A stretch of 64,000 bases of DNA from positions 42,873 to 106,872 of the forward strand of contig PKXU01000082.1 in the NCBI GenBank assembly GCA_003132445.1, written 5' to 3'. Made by a program: the position numbers and the translations under genes. The notes beneath the pieces were generated by a model. That model did not search any database. It was given only the letters and a program-made list of their open reading frames with translations, and had not been told where the DNA came from. Positions 24,904 to 34,641 of the stretch are shown here, in pieces. Position 1 is the stretch's first letter. Each line of letters opens with the position of its first letter. Source of the DNA: Acidobacteriaceae bacterium. GTDB lineage: Bacteria; Acidobacteriota; Terriglobia; Terriglobales; Acidobacteriaceae.

Positions 24904-27591
24904 ATGAACGAGCCGTCCACTCCGCTGATGCGGCAGTATGCCGCCGTCAAGAAAGAACATCCCTCCGCGCTTTTATTTTTTCGGCTGGGCGACTTCTACG
25001 AACTCTTTTTCGACGACGCGATCCTGGCGGCGAAAGAATTACAGATCACGCTGACCTCTCGCAACAAAGAAAAAGGCATAGCCGTACCCATGTGCGGCGT
25101 TCCCTATCACGCGGCGGAAGGTTATATCGGAAAGCTGATTCGTAAGGGCTTCAAGGTCGCCATCTGCGAGCAGATGGAGGATCCGCGACAGGCGAAGAAA
25201 TTGGTGCGCCGGGAGGTGACGCGAGTGGTCACTCCTGGAACCGCTGCGGATTCGTCGCTGGGTTCGGAGGAAAATAATTTTCTGGCCGCGCTGGCTCAGG
25301 TTGCAGACCGCGTTGGATTCGCGGCTCTGGACTTGTCCACCGGGGAGTTCCGGGCCACGGAATTCTCGGGCGAGGATGCATTGCGGCGGGTGCAGGACGA
25401 GCTAGAGCAGTTGCGGCCGAAGGAATTACTGTATGGCTCGGCGGCGCCCTTGTTTGAAAATCAGAATTCCCGCGGGTTGATTGGTAGCATCGGTGAGCCG
25501 CGTCCCACCCCAAAGACAGTGCCGGCCGAGGGGTCGTTCTCGCGGGCCGGGGCAGCAGCCTGTACCGAGACCCCACTCGATGATTGGATATTCGCTCCCG
25601 ATCATGCAATTCCGCTGCTGGAAAATCATTTTGGCGTTTTGTCGCTGGAGGGATTCGGACTGGCTGGCCGCACGGCGGCTGCGGCTGCGGCAGGCGCAAT
25701 TTTGTATTACGTGCGGTCAACCCAACGTGGATCACTCGATCACGTCGACCGCATCGGATGGTATGAGCGTCAGAATTGCCTGGTGCTCGACGCCGTTACG
25801 GTTCGCAATCTCGAGTTGATCGAACCGTTGTTCGCCGGCGGTGATGCAGGTGTCACTTTATTCCGCTCTATCGATTGTGCAGTCACGCCCATGGGCAAGA
25901 GGTTGCTGCGCGCCTGGTTGCTGCGGCCTTCGCTCGACTTGAGTGAGATTCACGGTCGACTCGACTCCGTGGAAGCTGGAGTGAAAGAGATTGTGGCGCG
26001 CGAGGAACTGCGGCGTGCGCTCGATGGCGTCCTCGACCTGGAAAGACTCCTGAGCCGCGTTACGCTTGAAACCGCAAATCCACGGGACGTTCTCGCTCTG
26101 GCCGCGTCGTTAAGAAAGATTCCAGCAATCAAGACCGCGCTCGGCCGGCTCGGCGCAGAACGACTGATCGCGTTACACACGTCCATTGACGAATTACAAG
26201 AGATACGCGACCGCATCGAGAAGACAATCGTGCTGGAGCCTCCACTCAGTTTCGCGGACGGCGGCGTGATCGCCGCGGGCGTCGAGCGCGATCTGGACGA
26301 ACTTCGCGAACTTTCCCGCAACAGCAAGCAGGTATTGGCGCAAATCGAGCAGCGCGAACGCGGTCGCACCGGCATCTCGTCGCTGAAGGTGAAATTCAAT
26401 TCCATCTTCGGGTATTACATTGAAGTTTCCAAACCGAATCTGCACCTGGTTCCGCAGGATTATGAGCGCAAGCAGACGCTGGTTGGCGCCGAGCGCTTCA
26501 CCACTCCTGAACTGAAAGAGTACGAAACCAAAATTCTGGATGCTCAGGAAAAGATTGTCGAGATCGAGCGCCGGCTGTTTACAGAGCTGCGCACGGCGAT
26601 CGCGGCCGAGGCCAGGCGCATCCGGCAGACCGCGCTGGCACTGGCTGAGGTCGACGTGCTCGCATCGCTCGCGCACATCGCCGCATTGCGCAATTACTGC
26701 CGCCCAATTTTTGTGCAAGCGACTGACTCGAGTGAAATGGAAATTGTCGAAGGCCGTCATCCCGTAATCGAGCAGCAGGAAATGTCTGGCGGCAACGAAC
26801 GTTTCGTGCCTAATGACCTTTACTTAAACTCCACTACGCACAACATCATGCTGCTAACGGGGCCAAACATGGGCGGCAAGTCTACTTTTCTGCGGCAGAC
26901 CGCCTTGATTGTGATTCTGGCGCAAATGGGATCGTTCGTTCCGGCACGATCGGCGCGTCTCAGCGTAGTGGATCGCGTCTTCACTCGAATTGGGGCGAGC
27001 GATAATCTGGCGCGCGGCCGCTCGACTTTCATGGTTGAGATGACAGAGACAGCCGCCATCCTGCATACGGCGACGGCTCGCTCGCTCATCTTGCTCGATG
27101 AGGTTGGCCGCGGCACGTCTACCTATGACGGACTGGCGATTGCCTGGGCCGCGGTCGAATATTTGCATTCACGCGTGCGGTCGAAAACTTTGTTCGCAAC
27201 CCATTACTTCGAACTCACGGAGTTGGCCGAACAACTTTCGGGAGTGAAAAATTATCATGTGTCCGTCAAAGAAACCGGCGGTGGAATTGTTTTTCTGCGT
27301 AGAGTAGAGCCGGGCGCGGCAGATCGCAGTTACGGGATTGAAGTCGCCAAGTTGGCCGGATTGCCGAACGAAGTCATTGTCCGTGCGCGCGAGGTGCTGG
27401 CGCAGCACGAGTTCGCCGAACAGCAGGCGACGGCGCATCTTTCTCCCGAAGCGACTTCGTCGCCGACCCAGCTCACAATCTTCACTCCGCTGTCACAACC
27501 CGTGCTGGAGAAATTGCGGAAGATGGATTTGAATCGTCTGACGCCGCTCGAGGCGCTCAATTTATTGGCAGAGTTGAAAGAAGAAATTTGA
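24904..27591 (+). CDS. mutS: DNA mismatch repair protein MutS
   Basis: MutS recognises mismatches and starts repair. The 895-residue protein begins in the mismatch-binding domain with the conserved Phe-x-Glu in [14 protein letters not shown] (residues ~27-40). The core and clamp domains follow, and an ATPase domain has Walker [12 protein letters not shown] near residue 652, Walker B and signature region [14 protein letters not shown] near 730, and [11 protein letters not shown] long C-terminal tail ends in the [13 protein letters not shown] helix typical of MutS1. Length and motifs are normal. No mutL is seen nearby. Confidence 0.98.
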   Translation: MNEPSTPLMRQYAAVKKEHPSALLFFRLGDFYELFFDDAILAAKELQITLTSRNKEKGIAVPMCGVPYHAAEGYIGKLIRKGFKVAICEQMEDPRQAKKLVRREVTRVVTPGTAADSSLGSEENNFLAALAQVADRVGFAALDLSTGEFRATEFSGEDALRRVQDELEQLRPKELLYGSAAPLFENQNSRGLIGSIGEPRPTPKTVPAEGSFSRAGAAACTETPLDDWIFAPDHAIPLLENHFGVLSLEGFGLAGRTAAAAAAGAILYYVRSTQRGSLDHVDRIGWYERQNCLVLDAVTVRNLELIEPLFAGGDAGVTLFRSIDCAVTPMGKRLLRAWLLRPSLDLSEIHGRLDSVEAGVKEIVAREELRRALDGVLDLERLLSRVTLETANPRDVLALAASLRKIPAIKTALGRLGAERLIALHTSIDELQEIRDRIEKTIVLEPPLSFADGGVIAAGVERDLDELRELSRNSKQVLAQIEQRERGRTGISSLKVKFNSIFGYYIEVSKPNLHLVPQDYERKQTLVGAERFTTPELKEYETKILDAQEKIVEIERRLFTELRTAIAAEARRIRQTALALAEVDVLASLAHIAALRNYCRPIFVQATDSSEMEIVEGRHPVIEQQEMSGGNERFVPNDLYLNSTTHNIMLLTGPNMGGKSTFLRQTALIVILAQMGSFVPARSARLSVVDRVFTRIGASDNLARGRSTFMVEMTETAAILHTATARSLILLDEVGRGTSTYDGLAIAWAAVEYLHSRVRSKTLFATHYFELTELAEQLSGVKNYHVSVKETGGGIVFLRRVEPGAADRSYGIEVAKLAGLPNEVIVRAREVLAQHEFAEQQATAHLSPEATSSPTQLTIFTPLSQPVLEKLRKMDLNRLTPLEALNLLAELKEEI

Positions 27592-27636
27592 AAACAGAAG
27601 GCGAAGTACACTCCGGAGATCTTTGGCAAGAAGATT

Positions 27637-28761
27637 ATGGCCTCAAGCAAGCGGCGCGGCAAAGACGAGACTGGGCAGTTATTAATCGTTGGCTTTAGCA
27701 ACACAAAAATGAGCTCACGGCTGGCTTCCCTGCTCGCAACCATACAGCCGGCCGGAGTCATCCTGTTTGCGCGCAATATTAAAAATCCAGAGCAAACGTG
27801 GCGACTGCTGCGCGATTGTCAAAAGTGCGTCACCACTCCGCTATTTACCTGCGTTGATCTGGAAGGGGGGACTGTCGACCGTTTTCGCGCTACGCTCGGA
27901 TCAGCACCCTCCGCGAGGGAAGTTTTCCAAACCGGCGATCGCAAACTTTTTCGCAGGCATGGACAGATCATCGGCGAGAACTGCCGCTCCATGGGATTCA
28001 ACGTCGATTTCGCTCCCGTGCTCGATCTGGCATTTGAAGCGTCGCATAGCGTAATGGAGTCGCGGGCAGTCTCCGCGAATCCGGGGGAAACGATTGCATA
28101 TGCGCGTGAATTTCTTGCTGGACTGCGGGCCGCGAATGTAATGGGGTGCGGCAAGCATTTTCCTGGCCTCGGCGAGGGCAAACTCGACAGCCACCGTCAG
28201 TTGCCCGTCATCGATAAACCGCTGGAAAAACTTTGGGCTGAAGATCTTCTTCCCTACCGGACCCTGCGGCAACAACTGCCGTTTGTAATGATCTCTCATG
28301 CCGCGTATCCGCAGGTCACGCGCGACCAAACTCCAGCATCGCTTTCCAAACCGTGGATCACGGATATTTTGCGCAAGCGCATCGGCTACCGAAATCTCAT
28401 CGTGTCGGATGATCTGGAGATGGGCGGGGTGCAATCGGCGAAGCCAACTCCCGAAGCAGCCTTGGAGTTTATTCGTGCGGGTGGGGATCTATGCCTGATC
28501 TGCCACAAAGAAGATTACATTACGGAAACGTACGAGAAGTTGGTCAAAACAGCCGAGCGGGATCCAAAATTCGCAAGGCGTGTGGCGGAATCGGCGCAGC
28601 CCGTGATGGCATTCAAAAAGAAATCGGCAAGAATGTTGCGCCGCGTGAACCCTCCTTCGAGCACAGCCGTTGGCAGGTTGACACTCCGGTTGTGGGAGTT
28701 CAGCGAAGAAGTACGTCTGGATGCGTTCAGCCGTCGAGCGGATAAGCGGTCGCGATCATGA
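27637..28761 (+). CDS. nagZ: Glycoside hydrolase family 3, NagZ-like beta-N-acetylhexosaminidase
   Basis: NagZ removes N-acetylglucosamine from anhydro-muropeptides during peptidoglycan recycling. The 374-residue protein has CVDLEGGTVDRFR, the GKHFPGLGEGKLDSH region and the nucleophile motif VSDDLEMGG. The Asp-Ser-His dyad that acts as acid/base in NagZ is kept in LDSH, although KHFPGHG reads KHFPGLG. No signal peptide, consistent with cytoplasmic NagZ. It overlaps anmK by 4 bp (ATGA), and AnmK acts on the downstream product, which strongly supports the assignment. The C-terminal ~60 residues are basic and vary from the family. Confidence 0.9.
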   Translation: MASSKRRGKDETGQLLIVGFSNTKMSSRLASLLATIQPAGVILFARNIKNPEQTWRLLRDCQKCVTTPLFTCVDLEGGTVDRFRATLGSAPSAREVFQTGDRKLFRRHGQIIGENCRSMGFNVDFAPVLDLAFEASHSVMESRAVSANPGETIAYAREFLAGLRAANVMGCGKHFPGLGEGKLDSHRQLPVIDKPLEKLWAEDLLPYRTLRQQLPFVMISHAAYPQVTRDQTPASLSKPWITDILRKRIGYRNLIVSDDLEMGGVQSAKPTPEAALEFIRAGGDLCLICHKEDYITETYEKLVKTAERDPKFARRVAESAQPVMAFKKKSARMLRRVNPPSSTAVGRLTLRLWEFSEEVRLDAFSRRADKRSRS

Positions 28762-29987
28762 GTCACAAATCGATGGTTGTGGCTGGAGTGATGAGCGGAA
28801 CATCGGCGGATGGAATCAACGTGGCGCTGGTCAGAATTGGTGAGGCGCGCGCTCCGGAACCACGCGCAGAATCGGTTGCAACTCGCGGTTCGCTTCGGCG
28901 AGTCGCTGGCGCTCAATCAATCAAGCTGTTGGGGCACGCGGAATATTCCTATCCGGCTCAGATCCGGGCCGCAGTTCTGGCGTCAATGAATGCGGAATGT
29001 GCCAGCGTGGCTGATTTGGCTCGGCTGAATTTTCTCCTAGGAAAGTTGTACGCTGAGGCCGTGCTGGCTACCGAGCGGCGATTTCGCATAAAAGCTCAGC
29101 TCGTTGGCTGCCACGGGCAAACTTTATATCATCAGGGCGAGCCCAAACCCTTTCTTGGGCGAAAAGTCGTCGCGACCTGGCAGACTGGCGAAGCCGCTGT
29201 GATTGCTGCACGCGTGGGCGTGCCGGTAGTATCAGATTTCCGTCCGGCGGATATGGTCGCGGGTGGCAAGGGCGCGCCGCTGGTTCCCTATCTCGACTAC
29301 TTGTTTTTTCGTGATGCCAAGATCGGCCGCATCGTTCAAAACATCGGAGGGATCGCGAACCTTACCGCGATTCCGCCGGGATCAAGTCCTAGCCGCGTTT
29401 TCGCTTTCGACACCGGCCCGGGAAACATGGTCATCGACGCGGTCACCCAGGAACTGTTCGGCAAGACGTTTGATCGGGATGGAAAAATTGCGGCCTTGGG
29501 AACGGTACGAAAAAGTGTGGTCGAACAAATATTGCGGCATAACTTTTTCCGTGCAAAGCCTCCGAAGACTGCGGGGCGCGAGGAATTTGGGCGCGAATTC
29601 GTGCTGGAATTCTTGCGCCAATGTGCAGCCTTTCCAAAGCAAGATGTCGTAGCCACCGCGACCGCCGTTACCGCGCAATCGATTGCCGATTCGTTGCGGC
29701 GCTTCGTGGTCTTCTCGGTCCCGGCTGCGAAACGCTCGTTTCGAGAAATGATTCTCTCCGGCGGAGGCGCGAAGAACGCGACGCTGGTCAGAATGCTCGG
29801 AGAAAATCTCACGCCGCTGGGAATTCAATTGAGATTCTCAGACGAGTTCGGTCTGCCTTCCCCAGCGAAAGAGGCGGTGGCATTCGCCGTTCTGGCGTAT
29901 GAGACCTGGAACCGGCGGCCATCCAATGTGCCATCGGCGACGGGAGCAAAACGGTCTGCCGTGCTGGGAAAGATCTCCTATGCATGA
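28758..29987 (+). CDS. anmK: Anhydro-N-acetylmuramic acid kinase
   Basis: AnmK opens the 1,6-anhydro ring of anhMurNAc and phosphorylates it to MurNAc-6-P. The 409-residue protein has the ATP/sugar-binding VMSGTSADGINVALV near residue 11, GCHGQTLYHQG, the FRPADMVAGGKGAPLVPYLDY segment, NIGGIANLTAIP and FDTGPGNMVIDAVTQ, all diagnostic. The start codon lies in the nagZ stop (ATGA). A solute-binding lipoprotein follows in an overlapping frame, suggesting a muropeptide uptake and recycling unit. No murQ is seen in the window. Confidence 0.96.
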   Translation: MSHKSMVVAGVMSGTSADGINVALVRIGEARAPEPRAESVATRGSLRRVAGAQSIKLLGHAEYSYPAQIRAAVLASMNAECASVADLARLNFLLGKLYAEAVLATERRFRIKAQLVGCHGQTLYHQGEPKPFLGRKVVATWQTGEAAVIAARVGVPVVSDFRPADMVAGGKGAPLVPYLDYLFFRDAKIGRIVQNIGGIANLTAIPPGSSPSRVFAFDTGPGNMVIDAVTQELFGKTFDRDGKIAALGTVRKSVVEQILRHNFFRAKPPKTAGREEFGREFVLEFLRQCAAFPKQDVVATATAVTAQSIADSLRRFVVFSVPAAKRSFREMILSGGGAKNATLVRMLGENLTPLGIQLRFSDEFGLPSPAKEAVAFAVLAYETWNRRPSNVPSATGAKRSAVLGKISYA

Positions 29988-31584
29988 GGACAGCACCTCG
30001 GACCTCGGACTTCGGACCACGGACTTTGAAGGCCCAGGTCTGAGGTCTACGGTCCGATGCTCTGTCGTCCGCTGGGCGGGGACGCTGTTGTGCGTTCCGT
30101 TACTCATCTCACTTTTTTCCTGCTCCGCCAAATCCGATCGCAACACGCTCGTCATGGTGATCGAGTCAAGTCCAACGAATCTTGATCCACGAGTCGGCAT
30201 CGATGCGTTTTCGGAGCGAATCGATAACCTCATCTTCGACGACCTGCTGTCTCGCGGCGACGATCTAAATGTTGCTCCCGGACTCGCCGAGCGCTGGGAG
30301 ATCCCCGATCCGCTCACTTACATCTTTCATCTGCATCGCGGAGTCAAGTTTCACGACGGGCGCCCGCTCACGTCGCGCGATGTGAAGTGGACTTTCGATT
30401 CGCTGCTGCAAGGCAAAATTCGCAGCACCAAAACCGCGGTCTACCGTTTCGTCGACCGAATCGATGCACCAGACGACGCCACCGTGATCTTCCGCATGAA
30501 AGAGCAGGACGCGACCCTGCTGTGGAATCTTTCCGACGGCGCGATGGGAATCGTCCCCAACGGCAGTGGCGATGAAATGACGCAACATCCGATTGGCTCC
30601 GGTCCCTTCCGATTCGTCAGCGCTGAGACCGACCGGGAAGTCATTGTCGAACGCAACGACGATTATTGGGGCGGAGCCGCCAAACTTGCGCGCGTGCGCT
30701 TTGCCATCGTGCCCGACGCGACCACGGAAGCGTTGGAACTGCGCAAAGGCAGCGGCGACGTCGCCATCAATTCTCTGACGCCCGATACCGTGTTCACTTT
30801 GTCACACGATCCTAATCTTGAAGTCGAGCGCTCTGTCGGAACCAGGCTTGCTTATCTCGGATTCAATCTACGCGATCCTATTCTGAAAGACGCGCGAGTA
30901 CGTCAAGCCATAGCCTACGCGCTGGATCGGCAGCCAATGATTGAATTTTTGTGGCGTGGAGAAGCCGAGCCGGCTCGTAGTATCCTTCCGCCGCAGAGCT
31001 GGGCCTATAACGGCGACGTGCCCGCTTACAATCACAACCTCGACATGGCGAATCAATTGCTCGATGCCGCGGGCTATCCAGCAATCAACGGCGTGCGCTT
31101 CCACATCACCATGAAGACGTCAACCGACGAGAACACGCGTCTGATGGTGGCCGTGATGCAGCAACAATTGCGCGAAGCGGGAATCGCATTGGATATCCGC
31201 AGCTTCGAGTTCGCCACTTTTTTTTCCGATGTTCAGCACGGCGCCTTCCAGATGTACGGGCTGCGCTGGATCGGTGGCAATGAAGATCCGGACATTTTCG
31301 AGTATGCCTTCGACTCGGCAAAATTTCCGCCCAACGGCGCCAACCGCGGCTATTATTCGAACCCAAAGGTGGATGCATTGATCGATAAAGCTCGACGCGA
31401 GATTGATCCTTCTCTGCGCAAGCCTCTCTATGCCGAAGTGCAACGCATATTAGCGGCAGACTTGCCCTACATCGATCTTTGGTATCTGGATAATGTTGTC
31501 GTGCATACTCGCCGCGTGCGAAATATAAAGCTGAACCCCGCGGGAAACTACGACTTCCTCAGAACCGCGGAGTTAGTTCAGTAA
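29980..31584 (+). CDS. Peptide/solute-binding lipoprotein (SBP_bac_5)
   Basis: A family-5 extracellular solute-binding protein (about 534 residues), as in Opp/Dpp/MppA-type importers. The lipobox LFSC follows a hydrophobic stretch (LCVPLLISLFSC). The mature part has the family pattern VIESSPTNLDPRVG, FHLHRGVKFHDGRPLTSRDVKWTFDSLL and ARVRQAIAYALDRQPM, and reaches the C-terminus intact. The chosen ATG (29980) overlaps the anmK stop by 8 bp. It gives an unusually long, repeat-derived n-region of about 30 residues, so the true start may differ. Linkage to nagZ-anmK suggests murein peptide uptake (inference). No permease genes are adjacent. Confidence 0.85.
   Translation: MHEDSTSDLGLRTTDFEGPGLRSTVRCSVVRWAGTLLCVPLLISLFSCSAKSDRNTLVMVIESSPTNLDPRVGIDAFSERIDNLIFDDLLSRGDDLNVAPGLAERWEIPDPLTYIFHLHRGVKFHDGRPLTSRDVKWTFDSLLQGKIRSTKTAVYRFVDRIDAPDDATVIFRMKEQDATLLWNLSDGAMGIVPNGSGDEMTQHPIGSGPFRFVSAETDREVIVERNDDYWGGAAKLARVRFAIVPDATTEALELRKGSGDVAINSLTPDTVFTLSHDPNLEVERSVGTRLAYLGFNLRDPILKDARVRQAIAYALDRQPMIEFLWRGEAEPARSILPPQSWAYNGDVPAYNHNLDMANQLLDAAGYPAINGVRFHITMKTSTDENTRLMVAVMQQQLREAGIALDIRSFEFATFFSDVQHGAFQMYGLRWIGGNEDPDIFEYAFDSAKFPPNGANRGYYSNPKVDALIDKARREIDPSLRKPLYAEVQRILAADLPYIDLWYLDNVVVHTRRVRNIKLNPAGNYDFLRTAELVQ
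29994..30057. repeat. Degenerate CGGACCTCGGACTTCGGAC repeat inside the lipoprotein n-region
   Basis: Iterated words (CCTCGGAC, TTCGGACCACGGAC, then GGTCTGAGGTCTACGGTCCG) occupy the first codons of the solute-binding protein, upstream of its hydrophobic signal core. They have the character of an intergenic repeat that became part of the reading frame. Confidence 0.5.
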
Positions 31585-31702
31585 CAATCATGCAGCGCCT
31601 GAGATGCCATCGTGCGCCGCACGACCGGCAGACGAGCCCGACTCCTCCCGCATAAAGCTTCGCTCAACATCAGCGTGTTACTATCCAATTTCATTCCATC
31701 CC

Positions 31703-32494
31703 ATGCGAATTCTCTTCATTGGCGACATCTTCGGGCGGCCAGGACGCAACATTGTCAAAGAACGTCTGCCAGGCATCGTTCGCGATCACGCCGTGAATCT
31801 GATCATTGCCAACGGTGAGAATTCTGCGGCCGGCTTTGGCATTACTCCCGCGCTGGCCGAAGACCTCTTCGAACTCAACATCGATGTGATTACCACCGGG
31901 AACCACGTATGGGACAAGCGCGAAATCGTCGAGTACTTTCAAATGGTCGAAGGGAACGGGCATGGACCTGCGCGGCGCGTGCTGCGCCCGGCAAATTACC
32001 CGTCAGATATGCCCGGCTCCGGCGTCTACCAGGGATTCAAGGGCAAAATTCCATACGCCGTCATCAACCTGCAGGGGCGGGTTTTCATGGCCTCGAACGA
32101 CGATCCCTTTCGCACGGCTGATCAGCTTCTGCAAAAGATTCAAGCGAAAGTGATTCTGGTGGATATTCATGCCGAAGCGACTTCCGAAAAAATTTCTCTG
32201 GGTTGGTATCTCGATGGCCGCGTTACCGCTGTGGTCGGCACGCACACCCATGTGCCCACGGCCGACGAGCGGATTCTTCCCAATGGAACCGCCTACGTCA
32301 CTGATGTGGGCATGACCGGACCGTATGATGGAGTGATCGGAGTAAAGAAAGAATTGGTGGTGGGAAAGTTTCTCAACGGGATGCCGGTGCGCTTCGAACC
32401 GGCCACGGGCGATGTGCGTCTGTGCGCCGTGGTGATCGATTGCGACGAAGATACCGGCAAGGCGCGCACCATCGAGCGCCTCATGCTGTCGTGA
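31703..32494 (+). CDS. YmdB-family metallophosphoesterase
   Basis: A 263-residue protein of the TIGR00282 / YmdB group of calcineurin-like phosphoesterases, reported to hydrolyse 2',3'-cyclic nucleotides. All metal-binding motifs are visible: GDIFGRPGRNIV at the start, NGENSAAGFGIT, TTGNHVWDKRE near residue 65, VDIHAEATSEK, and GTHTHVPTADERI. The track frame begins at 31604, but the ATG at 31703 gives the canonical MRILFIGD start; no Shine-Dalgarno sequence is evident before it. The 118-bp spacer before it holds a short GC-rich hairpin near 31610. Confidence 0.93.
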   Translation: MRILFIGDIFGRPGRNIVKERLPGIVRDHAVNLIIANGENSAAGFGITPALAEDLFELNIDVITTGNHVWDKREIVEYFQMVEGNGHGPARRVLRPANYPSDMPGSGVYQGFKGKIPYAVINLQGRVFMASNDDPFRTADQLLQKIQAKVILVDIHAEATSEKISLGWYLDGRVTAVVGTHTHVPTADERILPNGTAYVTDVGMTGPYDGVIGVKKELVVGKFLNGMPVRFEPATGDVRLCAVVIDCDEDTGKARTIERLMLS

Positions 32495-32699
32495 CAAATC
32501 GCCCGTAAGTCTTTACTGGCCTTTAGCCGCGCACCAAGTCATGGAGCTTTCCTTCTCTGCGCGAAAGAACCGCAAGTCGAAGGCCAGTACTCGTTCTCAG
32601 AATGTCCCAGATCAGTGGGCACCAGATGGTTAAGTCCGAAGGTACGGGGTCCTATCGGCCCGTGCCCAATATACGCAAACTACATTAAAATCACCCCAG

Positions 32700-34562
32700 A
32701 TGCGGACATCATTCATACCGGCGGCGCTTTTAGCCCTAGCGGCTCTCCTGCCTGCGTTCGCGGCCGCCGATGATTCCTCTTCCCCTCCGGTAATTTCTTG
32801 TGGGAACGGAATTCCGGGCGGAATTAGCTGCCTGGTTTCGAAGAAAGAGCTGAAGGAAGCCCGCATCGCCTTTCGCGATGGCGTAAATCTTCAGCAAGAT
32901 CGGCGGCTCGTAGAAGCCTTAGCGCAGTTCGACAAAGCCACGCGGCTCGCGCCACAGAATATGCAGTTTCTGACGGCTCGTGAAGTGGTGAAGGCGCAAC
33001 TGGTTTTCGCTCATGTGGAGCGCGGCAACGCGCTGCTGTCGGAAAATGCGCGGGCCCAGGCTGCTGCCGAATTTCGCGCCGCGCTCGATCTCGATGACGA
33101 AAATCAATACGCGCGCCAGCGATTGGCAGAGGCCACGCGAGAATTAGCTCCGGCATTGCCTGTCTTACCTGTGCGTCTGATTGATTCCGGCGAAGTCCAC
33201 ATTGCGCCCAGGGATGATCGGGCTACATTTCATTACAGCGGCGACGTTCGCGGCCTGTTCGACGAGCTGTCTGCCGCCTATGGTGTGACCGCGAAATTCG
33301 ATGATTCGGTCCCTGCCCGGCAGGTACGGTTCAATGTCGACGATGTGGATTTCTTCACCGCGCTGAGGTTAGCTTGCGAGGTCAGCAAGACGATGTGGGC
33401 GGCACTCGCTGCTCATCAATTGCTGATTGCCGCCAACACTCCCGAGAACCACAAGCAATTCGACCGCATGTCGCTGCGGACCTTCATCCTGCCACCACAT
33501 TCCACGCCGCAGGAAGCTACTGACTTAATCAATGCCATGAAGAGCATACTCGACCTGCGCTTGATCAGTTCGGGGCAAACAGCGGACACAGTAGAAGTAC
33601 GCGGACCGGCACCGATTCTAGCGGCCTGCTCCAGGTTGCTGGACCAGCTCAGCAACGAGCCGCCCCAGGTCATGTTCGATGTTCGCGTGCTGCAAATCGA
33701 CCACCAACTGGCGCGCAACATCGGCGTGCACATTCCCGACACTTTCAACATGTACAACATTCCAGTAGCGGCGCTGGCTGGATTGGCCGGGCTGGGAGGC
33801 CAGAATATTCAACAGCTCATCAATCAGCTGATCTCGTCGGGAGGAATCAACGCGGCTGGCAGTTCGGCTCTCTCCGGTCTACTGGCGCAATTGGGCGGAC
33901 AACAGAATTCCATCTTCAGTCAGCCTCTGGCCACATTCGGAGGCGGACTCACATTCAGCGGAGTGAGTCTCGATCAATTTGCTGCCAATCTTTCCGTCAA
34001 TGAATCCTGGGTGCGTAGCCTGGAAAACCTGACTATGCGCGCCAACCAGGGAAGCGACGCGACTTTCCATATTGGAGAGCGTTATCCGATTGAGAACGCC
34101 AGCTACGCGCCCATTTATAACTCACCGCAAATCTCGGCAGTGCTGGGCAATCAGTCGTATGTTCCGCCGTTCCCTTCCATCAGCTATGAAGACTTAGGGT
34201 TGAGCGTGAAGGCAAAGCCGGTTATCCACGGCAACGGCACCGTGAGTGTAACCATTGAGTTGCAAGTGCGTGCGCTTACTGGGCAATCGAACAACGGAAT
34301 TCCGGTGATCTCGAACAGCGAATATCAGGGCAGCATCAATCTCAAGGATGGTGAGCCGGCCGTAATCGCTGGTCAAATAACGCAGAGCGACACGATCTCG
34401 ATGTCTGGAATTCCTGGGCTGGGTTACATTCCAATTCTGAATCAAGCGATGGTCAACAACACAAAGCAATCAGAACATGACGAACTCATGATTGTCATTA
34501 CTCCGCACATTGTTGCAAACATCAACCGGACTGCCCCCGAGATTTGGCTGAGCGAGAACTAA
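32700..34562 (+). CDS. Secretin-family outer membrane protein with TPR N-terminus
   Basis: A 620-residue exported protein of the type II/III secretion and type IV pilus secretin family. Order: signal peptide (~1-23); TPR-like helical region (~45-150); STN/N0-like domain (~165-255); N1-like domain (~260-325); secretin barrel domain (~330-615). The domain ends with GLSVKAKPVIHGNGTVSV, then GIPGLGYIPILNQ and a DELMIVITPHIV tail. These are standard secretin marks. It is not surrounded by pil or gsp genes, so its export machinery is encoded elsewhere. No Shine-Dalgarno sequence precedes the ATG. Confidence 0.9.
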   Translation: MRTSFIPAALLALAALLPAFAAADDSSSPPVISCGNGIPGGISCLVSKKELKEARIAFRDGVNLQQDRRLVEALAQFDKATRLAPQNMQFLTAREVVKAQLVFAHVERGNALLSENARAQAAAEFRAALDLDDENQYARQRLAEATRELAPALPVLPVRLIDSGEVHIAPRDDRATFHYSGDVRGLFDELSAAYGVTAKFDDSVPARQVRFNVDDVDFFTALRLACEVSKTMWAALAAHQLLIAANTPENHKQFDRMSLRTFILPPHSTPQEATDLINAMKSILDLRLISSGQTADTVEVRGPAPILAACSRLLDQLSNEPPQVMFDVRVLQIDHQLARNIGVHIPDTFNMYNIPVAALAGLAGLGGQNIQQLINQLISSGGINAAGSSALSGLLAQLGGQQNSIFSQPLATFGGGLTFSGVSLDQFAANLSVNESWVRSLENLTMRANQGSDATFHIGERYPIENASYAPIYNSPQISAVLGNQSYVPPFPSISYEDLGLSVKAKPVIHGNGTVSVTIELQVRALTGQSNNGIPVISNSEYQGSINLKDGEPAVIAGQITQSDTISMSGIPGLGYIPILNQAMVNNTKQSEHDELMIVITPHIVANINRTAPEIWLSEN

Positions 34563-34564
34563 AG

Positions 34565-34617
34565 CGGCTTCCGGCTTTCGGCCCGCGGCAGTGGGCAATC
34601 ATCTTTTCCGGAAGCCG
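34565..34617. terminator. Inverted repeat in the secretin/DsbA convergent spacer
   Basis: Perfect 10-bp arms CGGCTTCCGG (34565-34574) and CCGGAAGCCG (34608-34617) begin 3 bp after the secretin stop and sit in the 79-bp spacer between two convergent genes. There is a 33-bp loop and no clean T-tract. It may act as a bidirectional stop or be a decayed extragenic repeat; the CTTCCGGC word style recalls the other short-word arrays. Confidence 0.4.
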
Positions 34618-34641
34618 AGTACCGGCAGCCGAACGCCATCC

